From Eutreptiella sp. 'Long Island Sound 2002' (taxonomy: Eukaryota; Euglenozoa; Euglenophyceae; Eutreptiales; Eutreptiaceae): a DNA stretch of 64,000 nucleotides. The stretch covers positions 73,427,992 through 73,491,991 of the forward strand of contig OZ038379.1 in assembly GCA_964036045.1 (NCBI GenBank). The letters are read 5' to 3'. Both the position numbers and the translations under genes were made by a program. This document shows positions 22,500 through 34,118 of the stretch, in pieces. The first letter of the stretch is position 1, and the number at the start of each line of letters is the position of its first letter. The notes beneath the pieces are model-generated. The model ran no database searches, was not told where the DNA came from, and worked only from the letters and a program-made list of their open reading frames with translations.

Positions 22500-24525
22500 G
22501 ATCTCAGCGCAGTAAGGCCGAGGAGAAGCGGAGCAGCAGCCAAGAGGAGGAGGCCGTGGAGAAGCAATGCAGCAGTGGAGAGGAGGTGGCTGTGGTGATG
22601 CGGTGAAGCGGGGAGCCGGAGGAGACCGAGGTGAAGCAGCGATGCGGTGACGAGGCCAAGGAGTGCCCCGGACTGGATCATCAGGGTCAAAACAAGAAGG
22701 AGCAGCCAAAGTGCAACGACAGCAACATGCGGAGAAAAGAGACCTGAATCCCCGGACACGATCATCTGGGGCGGAACAAGCAGCAGGAGCCGCCGCAACC
22801 CGGACTGGATCATCCAGGGACAAGTGGCGGATGACGCCCCGGACTGGAGCAACCGGGGACCTGTGACGGCCGGACGCCCTGGACTGGATCGTCTCGGACG
22901 GATCAAGGAACAGGAGGCCCCGGCCCTGGACAGGATCATGGACAGGACAAGTGGCGGCTGATGCCCCCGACTGGAACATCCGGGGCTGAACAAGCAGCAG
23001 CAGCCGCCGCCCCCCGGACTGGATCATCAGGGGACAAGTGGCGGATGACGCCCCGAACTTGATCATCGGGGCCAGAACAAGAAGGAGCGGCCACAACCCC
23101 GAGGACTGCATCATTTCGGGAAAAGTGTCCAGCCGCCCCGGGCAGGATCGTCCGGGGCCGATTAAGCAAGAGGAGCCCCCCCCCCCCGGACAGGTCCAGA
23201 AGCAGCACAAAGGACCGGGCCATGGAGGAGCAGTGATACAGTGCTGAGGACGAGGCGGAGGAGATGCAGAGCAGCAACGATCGGGCGGGGTTGAGGAGAA
23301 GCACAGAAACCGTTCCCTGGATGAGGCCGCAGACAAGCAGAGATGCGGCCATGAGGTCAAGGCGTTGGTGATGCAGAGAAGAGGTGATGAGGACGAGGCC
23401 GAGGAGATTCAGGGAAACAGTGATGAGGACAAGGCCGTGGCGATGCAGTGATGCAGACAAGTGGACGAGGCCGTGGTGATGCGGAGCAGCAGCCAAGAGG
23501 ACGAGGCGGTGGTGAAGCAGGGAAGCAGCAAAGAGGACGAGCCTGAGGTGCAGCAGAGATGCAGAGACCAGAACGAGGCCGTGGCAATGCAGCGATGCGG
23601 TAATGAGGCCAAGGAGAGCCCTGGACTGGATCATCCAGGGCAAAACAAGAAGGAGCGGCAAAGACAAAACGACGGCAACATCCGGTGAACGCCCCAGAGA
23701 CCCCGGACTGGATCATCCGGGGCGGAACAAGCAGCAGCAGCCGCCGCATCTCAGTTTGGATCTCGCAGGGACAAGTGGCGGGCTGATGCCCTGGACTGCA
23801 TCATCGAGGGCAGAACAAGAAGGAGCATCCGGGGTAATGTGGCCTGTCGTCCCGGGCAGGATTGTCCGAGGCGGATCAAGCAGGAGGAGCCCCCACCTCC
23901 CAGACTGGAGCGTCCAGGGGATAGTGGCTGCCAAAAGCGAAGGAGACATGAGGCAGAGGCCAAGGCCGTTCAGCAATGGAGTCATGTGTGGATGTAGCGG
24001 GAAGGACTACGCCATGGAGATGCAGTGATACATTGGTAAGCACGGCGACGACGTGAAGCAGGGAAGCAGTCCTGTGGATGGGGCTGCAGTGATGTAGAGA
24101 TGCAGCCAGGAGCACCAGGCCAACCTGATGCAGAGAAGCCGTGATGCGGACGAGTCCGAGGAGATGCAGTTAAACCATGATGAGGACAAAGCAGTGGTGA
24201 TGCAGTTATGCAGACAAGTGGATAACGCCGTTGTAATGCGTAGCAGCAGCAGAGACCACGAGGCCGTCGAGAAGCAGAGAAGCGGGGAAGAGGAGGAGCT
24301 CGTGGTGATGCAGTGATGATGAGACCAGGACGAGGCCGTGGTGATGCAGCAATGCGGTGATGAGGCCATGGAGTGCCCTGGACTGGATCATCCAGGGCAA
24401 AACAAGCAGGAGCAGCCAAAACACCACGACGACATCGTCCAGGGAAATCAGTCCTGCCACCCGGACTGGATCATCCGGGGCGGATCAAGCAGCAGGAGCA
24501 GCCGCCCCCCGGACTGTATCATCCA
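22500..24525. repeat. Compound satellite with higher-order units
   Basis: Two kinds of block alternate. One is a ~36-bp minisatellite built on GAGGACGAGGCCGTGGTGATG-like words. The other is built on GGACTGGATCATCCGGGG followed by CAAAACAAGAAGGAGCAG or GCGGAACAAGCAGCAGCAGC. The junction GATGCGGTGATGAGGCCAAGG + CTGGACTGGATCATCCAGGG appears near 22,640, 23,597 and 24,358, giving a higher-order period of roughly 960 and 760 bp. The 36-bp period is a multiple of three, so long repetitive ORFs appear on both strands (for example 460 codons on the minus strand, 21,978-23,360). A stray copy lies at about 26,130. Confidence 0.75.
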
Positions 24526-24660
24526 GGGACAAGACAAGAGCACACCTTCTCTCCAAGCTCTAGCAGGGGTTCGGTTGGTGGCGTCCCTGCTAGGCCACAG
24601 CTGCAAAATAACGCTCTGTTCCCGTGCTCAATCACAGGTGGATCACTGGGAATGCCCACC
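24526..24660 (+). repeat. Conserved short repeat with CTAGCAGGG/CCCTGCTAG stem, copy 1
   Basis: CTAGCAGGG (24,560-24,568) and CCCTGCTAG (24,585-24,593) form a perfect 9-bp inverted repeat. The plus-strand reading LQALAG-R-VASLLGH is shared with copies at 25,985-26,105 (plus) and 60,700-60,860 (minus). Outside the stem the copies also share GAGCAC and a C(T)CTGT...CAATC block. Confidence 0.6.
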
Positions 24661-25984
24661 CTGCATAAACAAGGGCGCGGATGACACACACAGCATTATG
24701 CCCGAGGTATGACGGGGATAGAAGAAACAAGTGGAGGGGGGCTCCAGGAGATGGGGAAGGGCAGTGTGCGTGCTGCGATCGCCTCTGAAAGGTATCTGTC
24801 GGACGTGGAAGTCAAATTGCACAATATGCACATGCATGATCCAGTATTTATAACAAACAACGATGAGCATGTTGAGGAAGTTGCAATGAAGCAATGATAC
24901 ATGATGTGCTGTGGAGGGTGTGGAAAAGTAGGATTAAATGAATCCTTCGTCTGTCGTGCTTGGTCTGGCTTTTCCTTTGCTGGTGGGAAGCACGATCAAA
25001 AGAAAAGCCTTATTACATTTTTAGCCGTTTTTGGGTCACCTTTCTATGTCGGAAGTGGAGCCAGGCGGTGGGAAAACACGAGCAAAAACACTCCTTTGCC
25101 TTGTGTTTAAGGTAGCAGCGCAAAGACAGGGAGGGTGCATTTGGCAAGATTAGTGACACGGGTTGCAAATAGCAAAAAATTGACATATTCATAACTCGGG
25201 CCTATCGTATTGGACTTTGACGAAATGAATGGCAATTTCGGTCAATTTGGGGGTATTCATCTCATTTCTGAGCTTGTGAAGGCGTCTGTATGCGCTGAAA
25301 ACCGTCAAATTGAAAAGCGGTGCCGAAACAAAATGACGGCGGTTTTTCAAGTATACAGCAAGCCGAAGCTTTTAGAATCATTTATAAAACTTGTCTTAGA
25401 TCAAAATTTCGTGCACTGTAGCCCGATTTTACTTTGAACAGCCAAAATGAAAGATCGCAAATGCCGGCGACTGCGAAATGCACGCCAGCACAGCAAATAA
25501 ATAATATGGCAAATAGATTTCTTGGGATTTGGGGCCTGTGGCTTGTATATAGTGTTGTTCGGCACCTCAACTTTGCTGGTGCACCTTTAAATCGCATCCC
25601 TAGGTTATATGGAATTAGTGGATGCTGTTAAAGAACTTGAAACCTTGTAAAGCTCCTAACTTTGCAAAACAGCCATGATTGATCAAAACAACTATGACAG
25701 TGCGAATCAGCTCTCTGAGGTGGTCATTTAGAGGGGCTGCCTTGTAGACTTTTGAAGTATGTTTTGTTTCGGCGCGCGGACTGTATATAATGGCATAAGG
25801 ACTGCTTTTAGAATGGGGCGGGGCCCCATTCTCCGGCCCCCTAACTCAAAGCCCCCCATGGGTAGGGAATTGAACAAAGATTTTGGGCCAGAAGTGAAGA
25901 GAGACAAAGAACCGGAAGGCCTTCCGCCAGGGATGGCGAGGTCTGAACGACAATGACAAGGACGGCTAGACCAGGTGCGGTGCA
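24661..25984. other. AT-richer DNA, no supported gene
   Basis: Short open frames only (65-80 codons), none with a recognisable motif. There is no repeat match to other parts of the window. Confidence 0.5.
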
Positions 25985-26105
25985 GGCATACAGAACAAAG
26001 CACCCCTTCAAGCCCTAGCAGGGATACGTGTAGTTGCGTCCCTGCTGGGCCACAGCAGCTTAGAGGCGCCTTGTGCTCTTGGCAATACACAGGTAGATCA
26101 ATAGG
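25985..26105 (+). repeat. Conserved short repeat, copy 2
   Basis: Shares CCCTAGCAGGG...GCGTCCCTGCTGGGCCACAG with the copies at 24,526 and 60,700. One arm of the stem has a G for A (CCCTGCTGG). The peptide reading LQALAGIRVVASLLGHS is kept. Confidence 0.6.
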
Positions 26106-26176
26106 GCCTTGACATGGGAAGTGGAGGCTGACGCCGCGGACTGGATCATCCGAGACTGGTCAGGAGAACGCAACGT

Positions 26177-26655
26177 GTGCGCAAAGAAAAGGGGACGGGA
26201 TAGGAGCGACCCGTGCAAACAGCACGAATCGGTCCACCGTTAGAAGGCCCGCCCCACTGGGTTGCTGGCAGCCTGGTGGAGTATGAACACGGATTGCGGG
26301 ACGGGATGCGGTGACGGGGCCAGGGAGGGGGTGTGGCAAGGGCCACACAACAGCCCCTTGGGATCGGGAAACCGGTGCGCGAAAAGAAAAGGGGGAGGGG
26401 ATAGGAGGGACCCGTGCGAGGAGCAAGAAACGGTCCCTGGATGGAGGAGGATCCAGTGGGCCCGGGCCACTGGGTTGATGGCGGCCTGGTGGGGAATAAA
26501 CATGGGATGAGGGATGGGGCGCGGGGACGGGGCCAGCGACAGGATGTGGCAAAGAGAAACGGGACATCGCGGGGTTGCGAACAAAACGCAGCAGGGAAAA
26601 TTGGGCAACAGAAAGTGCCAAGCAACAGCCCTGTGGGATCGGGAAACCAGTTGCC
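26177..26655. repeat. Tandem repeat, ~200-270-bp units
   Basis: GTGCGC(G)AAAAGAAAAGG begins at 26,177 and 26,375. GATCGGGAAACC occurs at about 26,362 and 26,638, and CACTGGGTTG...GCCTGGTGG occurs twice. A third unit is partial. A plus-strand GGACTGGATCATCC fragment of the neighbouring satellite lies just upstream at about 26,138. Confidence 0.6.
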
Positions 26656-27274
26656 TTGGAGTGGTGAACCATGGGCCCACCATGGGGAACGTAGCCACGG
26701 GAGCTCAGGAAAATGCCCTGAACTCGGGGATGGCCGTGAGGTGTCTGCATGGGTGAGCGTTCACCCTGAGGTGCCCGGGTCAAAGGCCGGAGTACACGTA
26801 GGTTCACGCGTGAATGGGACCCGGGGATACGTGAAAACGGTCGGCCCCTAACCTCTAGCCGCGGATGGACAACACCGAAGTGCATCCGGGAACCGAGTGG
26901 GTACTTCAGCCCGCGAGGGATGGGGAGTGGTGGTATGTGGTTGCGAGCAATGCTGCGCTGTCGGCGACGGCTATTCACAGGAAACCCGCCTGCAGGCACC
27001 CTAAAGGCTGTGCTGGGGGGGGAAGGCCGGAGGATCCTTTGACAGGGGACCGGATGGAGCTGAGACCGTGAGAGCAGCGACAGAAGGAAACCTACCGCTG
27101 GTCATGCCCCAAGGGAACGTGGTTAGAGTTCTCGGCCGTGAGGTGAGACGGGGGTTGCCAGGGGAAATGATGGTGGAGAGCTCCTCTTGCTGCCAGACGC
27201 GGCCACCATGTAAAAAAAGCAAGGGGAAGTCAGATGAGGCTGCGGAGTGGCCGCCCTTACTTACTTACTTAATT
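26656..27274. other. No supported gene
   Basis: G-rich unique-looking DNA ending in a short (TTAC)n microsatellite at about 27,256-27,271, directly before the truncated LTR. Confidence 0.5.
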
Positions 27275-28208
27275 ACTTGGAAGAATCAAACAAGCTACTA
27301 CAATGCCCTGCATGCTATCTACTTTCCATATTGTCCCGGTTCGAGGGGGGTATCCCTATTGGCTTTGAGAACAGGCCTTGGCGCCACGGCCATTTTGGCC
27401 ACATTTTAGAGGAAAGGTGGTCTTTTGAAATGGCCATGTTTTGGTACACATAGAAGTGCATGGAGGCATCATTGATTTAGCCTCAAAAATCGAAAACAGT
27501 CTTGGGCTATTGGTCTTGTGAGCATTATGTTGGGTCCTTTACGTTCATGCTCACAAGTACACAAAGTCAGCGTTTGCGCACGCTTTTGACTTGGGTTTTC
27601 CTCACCCATGTGTGTTCAAATACACCCCTGTAAGCCGCTTTCCCAAAGTAAGCGATACGCGCATGTGGAAAGGACATGAAAAGTAGGCAAAGGGGGGAGA
27701 TTTAGACTTCCCTACGAACTCACGGTCCATGAGAACCGTGAGTTCCGTTGCGTGACGGCAAAGCTTGCGCGTCGATTTTCTCCCAGACGCAGCGGCAAAA
27801 CGTTCTGGTCAATACACCAGATGAAAGTACAGTAGGAACTCTACAGATCGAGCACTTAATATTTTTTCCAACCGAAAACTTACAGGAGAAAAAGTGGGAA
27901 CAAAACTCGCCACAGAAAGACGGTGCCGAAGCGCGCGCACGCGACAACAGGCAGCAGTTTCACGGCTGCTAGAAATCGGGTCTGGAAAATCAATTTAATC
28001 GATTTCTACCAAGATTCACCCATCCAATTGAAATTACACAAATTCCAGAACGATTTAATCGATGGTAAGGTTCAGGACGGGATCAGTCACATGCCTGGTT
28101 CCCCTTTGGCTTGGAAACCCAATCCCCACAAGGAGGGGGGGGAATAGGCGTAGGTGACGGGGAAGGACAGACATTGTCCCTATGCGCCATGTGGTCATGG
28201 GTACCGCC
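27275..28208 (-). repeat. Truncated 3' LTR of gypsy-2
   Basis: 27,275-28,000 matches 43,045-43,780, and 28,000-28,208 matches 63,393-63,606. These are the two halves of the 5' LTR now separated by the chromovirus. This copy is uninterrupted, so it shows the pre-insertion state of that site (TCGATT at 27,999-28,004). On the minus strand it is preceded by a polypurine tract (28,222-28,211), as a 3' LTR should be. The other ~2 kb of the LTR is missing below 27,275. Confidence 0.65.
27716..27745. repeat. Perfect 11-bp hairpin inside the LTR
   Basis: GAACTCACGGT and ACCGTGAGTTC enclose the loop CCATGAGA. In the other LTR copy (about 43,492-43,521) the loop is kept but the stem has mismatches. Confidence 0.8.
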
Positions 28209-28210
28209 TA

Positions 28211-28222
28211 ACCCCCCTCCCT
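28211..28222 (-). other. Polypurine tract of gypsy-2
   Basis: The minus strand reads AGGGAGGGGGGT immediately before the LTR start (about 28,208). This is the expected position for second-strand priming of an LTR retrotransposon and supports calling the 3-kb repeat an LTR. Confidence 0.5.
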
Positions 28223-30040
28223 AGAGCAAACCATCGGAAGCTCGATCACATCCAAATGCGGCAGTGGGTACCCAGGACCGCTGGGGGAGGTTTCCCTCCT
28301 CAGGCACACACTTGGGTCAGGATCTCTACATGACACCAATATCCCACAAATTTGGTAAAAATGCCCCCAAAATAGATGAAATCCTTTAAAGCCTAACAGA
28401 TTTGACCTGTAAATGGATGCAAAAGCTGGTATCGTATGTAGTATCAAGTCCCGGCTCCTGGCGGCGATTGTCCGGCATCCGAGAGACCCGCTAACCCATA
28501 CCAGGCGCACTGGGTTCCCGGCTGCGACGGTCACCACCACAGTGGCAGTGGCACACACAGCCAACACAGGCATCACGCGACCACCGAGGTGGTTCCACGG
28601 GTAAAGAGCGACCAGAGAGATCCATCAGCCCGGCCCAGGCTTCCGAAAGCCGCAATCTGGGGAAGAGTCCCCACGGGTCCTTCCCAGGGTGCTCCATGTC
28701 CATATCCAGGACGCGAGTCCTGAGTGGTAAAGCCGCACGAGCTCCTCCATTAGGGATCGGACATCAAGGCCATATTCTCCCTCGGCCCATTACCACGAGG
28801 GCCATCCATGAGGGAGTCCCCATGCAGTCTGGGCGGAGGTTTGAACTCCCCGAACCACCAGGTTCCCAGGCGGACTGACCGAGGTCAGGACACCAAATGG
28901 GTACTGCCCGACTGCGGAGACAGGTCGGTAGGCTCACACTGGGACTGACAGTGGCGGACCGCCCGGAGTCCTCTTCAGGCAACTGGGCTTTCAGCCTGGC
29001 GCCTGCAGGATCTGAGCCACAGGCACAGCCACAGACACTCTGTATCACAGGCACAATCTGTACTTAAGTACTGGTTGAACTGGACCATGTGTAAGAGAAT
29101 GTACATGGCGAGCATGGTTGCCTCCGTATGTCCATTCGAGTCGCTTATGGGGGCCATCCGTAGACCTGTATTAGCCCAGCGGGACCGTGTGGACATGTAG
29201 ATGACGATCCTCAGTATGATGCATAGCTTCTGAGGTCGCTGAGGAATGATGTAGGGATATACAGGCCAAATCAGTATTCCCAGAATTCCAAAACAGCAAG
29301 GGAGGACAAACATCCTGGAGGGCTGGGCAATGACCTAGCAGAGATCATAAGGAATGTAAGCACGCTCCGCGAGGAGCACCAAACCATGCCCCGATCAGGA
29401 TAAGGTGTCATCAGGAGGAGTAGGGAGACAAATGCCCAAATGCCAGGAATTCACACACCCTCACCCATGATCTGGATCCCTGATTTTCCCATTGGGCCAT
29501 ATCACACTCACATTCTCAGTGTGGATGGCGGCGACACCGGTTGCGCAATGTCATATGGGTGTCAACGCTTCAAGATCTCGGAAAAATGAGGGGGTCAGTC
29601 GCCCCACCTGGTTTCCCAAGTATGCATCAGAAGGGGGAGTGACATACGATAGGTGACAGTCCGGACGATGGAGGTGGGCAACCAATCCGTTTGGATTCCA
29701 CCGGATTCAGCAAGCTGGGGTGTGGCCAACTGCTCAGGCCTCTGGTCTCGGAATGGGACGTGGTGTCACCTAGTTTCCCATGGATTCAGCAGGGGGGGAG
29801 TCAACCACAGCAATTGACCGATCAGAGAGACAGAGGGGGCAGAACTAGGTCCGCCGAACTCGGCTTCGGGAGGCCGGCATCCCGCAGAGGTCTGAGCGAC
29901 ATTCAACTGCTGTGTCAAACCACCCGATCAGGGGGCTGCTCAAGTTGCGCAGCATCTCAACGACCCCAGCAGAACAACTTTGCACCAGAGCTGGGAGGGA
30001 GCAAGCAAGCAAGGGACATACTGACGACCTGACAGCCTTG
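28223..30040 (-). other. Decayed 3' part of gypsy-2, no readable protein
   Basis: Between the integrase remnant and the 3' LTR no domain is readable. tRNA-like fragments occur: CTGAGTGGTAAAGCC at about 28,718 and GGAGGTTTGAACTCC at about 28,837. They may be a small inserted SINE. Confidence 0.35.
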
Positions 30041-30570
30041 TGCTCAATCTGCCCATAGGCAACGCTCTTGGGATACCGTATCCTCATGAAGGAACACATG
30101 GCCTTCAACGAGCCGCCAGTGAAATGCGGTCCAGGGTCGCTGCAACTGGTGCGAGTGACGACGAAGACGGTAAGCCGATGACGAATCATCATGACGGCCA
30201 CCTCCCTGACTAGCAGCCCCTTTTGCGCGCCGGGACGTCCTCAATGTAGCCCCTGTGTTCGTCCACAAAGGGGACCACACAATCGAAAACCTCTTTTCTG
30301 ATGTGCACTTCGGGCATGAAGAAAACGTCCATTGCCACGCTCTCCATGGGCTGGTCAGGAAATGGCGTCCATTGGGCTTTCACCTGACATTCAGATTGTC
30401 AGGACTGCAGGCCTGATAGCCCGAACAACCCTGCTTGACTTGGTTGATGGCATTGTAGATACCGGTGTCATCAATTTGGAACCGGCGTTGCATATCTAAG
30501 GCTTTCTTCCTAACCCCTGGGTGCATCATGTGGTGGTGCCAAGCCTCGCAAAGCTCAAGCACCCGGGACT
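30041..30570 (-). pseudogene. gypsy-2 integrase remnant
   Basis: On the minus strand, 30,562-30,380 carries an H2C2-like zinc region (HHHMMHPGVRKK, then CSGYQAC). A different frame then gives VAMDVFFMPEVH with the first catalytic Asp, and a third gives SDPGPHFTGGSLKAMCS with the second. The region of the last catalytic Glu is not readable. At least two frame changes and several stops mean no active integrase. It follows RNase H in the standard Ty3/gypsy order. Confidence 0.75.
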
Positions 30571-30778
30571 CTGGTATTGGCAGCCTACCATTCCGGTAGA
30601 GCTTGCCATTTCCCTTGTCGAGCCGCGTTGGCCACTTCTACCCGTTGTCAGGGTCAGTCAGAGCCCGATACTCGGACAGAAAGGCCTCAGACTTGGCGTA
30701 ATCGTGGGTCCAGTCGTCTTTGAGTCGCGAGTCAGGAAAGCGGTGCTTGTCTGATGCAGCACCCTCTAAGGCGAGCAC

Positions 30779-31490
30779 TCAGACCGCCCTGCTCAACCTT
30801 CGTTCTGCGGCCATGACAACGAACCATTTGACAGCATCCTCCTCCATCATGCACTTCATGTCAATGATCTTCTTGGCCTCAACGGTCTCAGCCTCATCTC
30901 CATGGGCAGAGACGTCCGTCATGCCCTTGCTGGCAGGATAGGCCCACCTGCTAAGACAGTCCGCCACCGTGTTGTCCTTCCCAGGAACGTAGACGACCGT
31001 GAGGCCGAAGGTGGCCAAGGTCTTGTGCCATCTTGCTCCTGGAGAGGCTGGTCCTGAGGGGGTGTCCACGTACTCCTTGTGCCACAACTGCAGACTCTGA
31101 TGGTCTGTGCAGACCGTGACGGCATGCAGGGCTATGTACCCGGCGCACTTCCTGAGAGCCATGCCGATGGCATATGGGGTGTCCATGTCCGGCTCTGGCT
31201 TTCCGCCAGGACTCGGCTCCAGAAAGCTACCGGTACGTGCCTCTGATTATCCAGCACCTGGTCCAACACCGCTCCGAGGGCCTAGTCGGAGGCGTCCGTG
31301 CGCAGGACGAACCCTCGGTCCGGATCCAAGGGGTGCGGACCCACTGCGGATAGCAGCGCCTGCTTCCTTCCCTCAAAGGCACAGTTGGACTCCTCATTCC
31401 AGACCAGAGCCTTCTTGGACCCCCTCTTGGTTTCCTCCCGGTTACCCTTGAGCATGGCTGTCATTGGGGCTTCATACTCGGCATACATCT
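30779..31490 (-). pseudogene. gypsy-2 reverse transcriptase thumb and RNase H
   Basis: FVLRTDASD near 31,310-31,285 is the start of the Ty3/gypsy RNase H. Further on, VCTDHQSLQLWHKEYVDTPS and VVYVPGKDNTVADCLSRW are strongly typical of this family. Frames change at least once between 31,282 and 31,186. The frame also continues past the RNase H into a charged segment (KGMTDVSAHGDEAET) leading to the integrase zinc region. Confidence 0.85.
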
Positions 31491-32433
31491 TGATATACCC
31501 CTAGTAGTAGTTGCAGAACACCAGGTATGCCTGCAGTTCGGACGCTGTCTTGGGCTTCTCCCAGTGCTCGATCGGCGCTATCATTCCAGGTATGGACTTT
31601 TGCTGCCTATTGCCAACTACGTGGCCGGCGAAGACCACTTCTCTTACCGCGATGGTGGCCTTGTCACTGCTGCCCGTCAGTTGTTGCCGAACCGGCAGGT
31701 CCAGTGCTCAGGTGATGTCCCTCTCATGTGCCGCCAGCAGCTGATCGTAGCTCATGCTGGGGTCGACGAAGGGGACTGCAAAGTCACGCACTGGCTCCAG
31801 AAAGTTCTCCAGCATCCTCTCCAAAGCCGCATTAACACCCATGGGCATCACCTTCCACGGGATGCGAACAAGTGGGATGCTCATGGCTGTGCAGGAATCT
31901 GGTGATAACCATGTTTCACGTCGATCACCGCAAAGATCCTCTGCCGGATTGGCTTTTGCCGCATGTCCTCAATGAAGGGCAGCGTGTAGCTGTCATGCTG
32001 CGTTTGGGCGTTTAGGCCGCGGCAGTCGACCATGAGCCGCCACTACCCGGCCACCTTCTTGGGGACGACGAAGGAAATGGAGGTCCACTCGGATTGGTAG
32101 GGCTCCAACGAACCCTGGTTGATGAACTCCCTGAGAATCTTCCCCATGGCCTCTTTCATCTCTCCCCTGAGGGCGAACTGCCTGTGCCCATACTCACGAG
32201 TTCTCGGTTCAGTCGTATCTTGGCCTCGCTGTATGGTCCACGCACTGGTGGTGGGAACACAGGCCTTCCATCGAAGAAGGTGTCACCAGACTTGTGCTTC
32301 AGCCTGGCCCTCAATGCCTCGATTTTGGGGCACTCAGGGGACTCCACCTGAACCACTGAGCTTACTTGAGCGATAGAGAACCCACTCTGTTTTGGCTCTG
32401 GGGGTCTCCCCAACTGGCTCATCTGCCCATCTC
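31491..32433 (-). pseudogene. gypsy-2 reverse transcriptase remnant
   Basis: The minus strand reads WTSISFVVPKKVAG, a TAG, then WRLMVDCRGLNAQT, PFIEDMRQ and IFAVIDVKHGYHQIP, which are fingers and motif A of a Ty3/gypsy RT. A frame change follows and another frame gives PWKVMPMGVNAALERML (motif B region). VREVVFAGHVVGNRQ and LVFCNYY, a TAG, then GYIKMYAEYEAPMTAML belong to the connection. Stops (TAG at about 32,046 and 31,504; TGA at about 31,906) and frame shifts make it inactive. Confidence 0.85.
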
Positions 32434-33070
32434 AGGCCTTTCCGGTGAACAGATGACCATAGGCGGGGGGCTCCCGCCAATCGCCTCGTCCTGGCTGCAC
32501 ACTTGGTTTAGCACCTTCATCAAGAAGGTATTCTCATGGTAGAAACCAGAGACGATGGCGTCCACCTCCCACCAGGCTTTGTCCTGGCCTTTGCCCACTC
32601 ACCGGCTTACCAACCATATACCCCTGAACCAGATCCAGCTCCTCCTCAGAGACTAGAGAGAGGAGGTCCTCCGATTCCCCGATGTCCACGGGGGAAACCG
32701 CGAAGGATTGCCTCCAGGGCTCCGCAATCACGCGGTTGACACCTACGAAATCGGTGGCGTCGGCCTGTTCCAGGCCCCCATCCACATAGTGGAATTCCGT
32801 TGGCCATTTCTGGGGTGCCATGGGCTGTCCCATAGCGTCCTGATAGAAACCCCCGCCAGCCGGTAGGACGACCTTGTTCAAGGTCATGTTGGTCAGTGAG
32901 GCCACCCAATCTCGGGTTCTTTCCACCTCAGTACTGGCCATGGGGACGAAAAGCACTGCCTTGGAGCGGTCAATGCGGATCTTCGCAACCGCCCTTGGGA
33001 TGTCCATTCTGGGACAATGGATCCAGCTCAGACCTTGATGTGGACCCCAGTGCTTCTTCCATGCAGAGTA
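32434..33070 (-). pseudogene. gypsy-2 Pol segment between protease and RT
   Basis: A 157-codon minus frame (33,007-32,534) contains TEFHYVDGGLEQADATDFVG and a run of acidic residues (ESEDLLSLVSEEELDL). It continues the same polyprotein downstream of the protease. I know no separate function for this spacer. Confidence 0.6.
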
Positions 33071-33747
33071 CTAGGTGCTCCAGTACTTCTCACACACCCG
33101 AAGATGGGCAGAGGTTCCTGAGGAGAACGCATCGAGAGCCAGATCCGATGCTTCCAGATCAGCAGCCACTCGGTTCGCCACTTCCGGCTTAACGCCGTAC
33201 TCCTGGTACCTCGGCCCTACAGGCTCCGTTCCCGGTGCAGCTACTTCAAGCTGATGGTGCCCAGGGTGGATCCATTGGCACTCCACGTGGTGTTCGGGTG
33301 ACGAAGACCACAAGAGTTGGTCGTCTTGGTACAGGGTCATAGAGGCCTGAGCTGGGAGGACGCCGGAGTCCGTCTCCATCATGAAGTCGTACCCGATCAT
33401 CATCTCTGAGTCCATCTGGGCCTCTTAGAACTTTGCCCTGAGGAGGCTTTCCTTGCGGAGGTCTGGGCCGCTCAGTTCACAATGGTTCACGAATTGCAGC
33501 GCAATCTCAGCTTCCTTTGTACCTGCCACCATGTACTGGCCATTGGCCAACATAAGCCTGACGGGTCTTTGACTGTTGTGAGACACTCTGGCTGAAGTAG
33601 GCAAGCCTTGACCAGACTGACCTGGGGGCCGGTGTCAACCAACATGTTGAAAGCCCCTTCGACCTCCCGGCATCAGGCAAAGATGTTGAAGTGAAGCTGC
33701 TGCTCACGGCCATGCCGGCGCATGGCGTGCAAGCTGAGAATCTCCGG
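33071..33747 (-). pseudogene. gypsy-2 aspartic protease
   Basis: At about 33,660-33,600 the minus strand encodes FNMLVDTGPQVSLVKA, with the retropepsin D-T-G active site. Downstream the reading LANGQYMVAGTKEAEIALQF and MMIGYDFMMETDSGVLP completes the fold. A TAA at about 33,425 and one frame change interrupt it. In minus orientation the protease begins immediately after the inserted 2.88-kb element, which splits it from Gag. Confidence 0.8.
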
Positions 33748-33751
33748 CTTC

Positions 33752-33991
33752 TGTAATAGGGCACAGTGAAAGGATCGCTAGTGCAATCGCGTGTGATGCG
33801 CATGCGTAGCATAGGCTAGATCAGAAAGAAGTAGGCATATCAGAAAGCGTAATTTGGGTATGTATTGCCGGGATAATATTACGTTTTGGTGATTGTTGTT
33901 GAGTGCTTCCAAGACGTTAGAAGGAGATACATCAAAATGAAGGATTTCGACAAGGATGGTCAAAAATATGCCACGGACAAAAACCATTACA
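33752..33991 (+). repeat. 5' LTR of the 2.88-kb element
   Basis: TGTAATAGGGCACAGTG...AACCATTACA. It shares TGCGCATGCGTAGCAT, CATATCAGAAAGCGTAATTT and TACGTTTTGGTGATTGTT-like blocks with the right LTR and differs by small indels. Terminal TG...CA and the 6-bp inverted ends TGTAAT/ATTACA are present. Confidence 0.8.
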
Positions 33992-34118
33992 CGCCGGCAA
34001 TCAAAAAAGAGGTCTTGCCTATACTGTGCGTGCTTACTGTGACGTTGGGCGAGTACGGCGCCACAGAGCCACATCGGCAACAAGGGCCAGTGAACAGCGC
34101 CTACAGCGCTGTGAACAG

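Noticed and set aside
21978-23360. 460-codon minus-strand ORF
   Set aside because: It is produced by satellite repeats whose period is a multiple of three and by skewed composition. Residues are repetitive Leu/Ser/His/Pro with no domain.
22500-24525. CRISPR-like array
   Set aside because: Repeats are not regularly spaced with unique spacers; units are adjacent and diverged, and the setting is eukaryotic.
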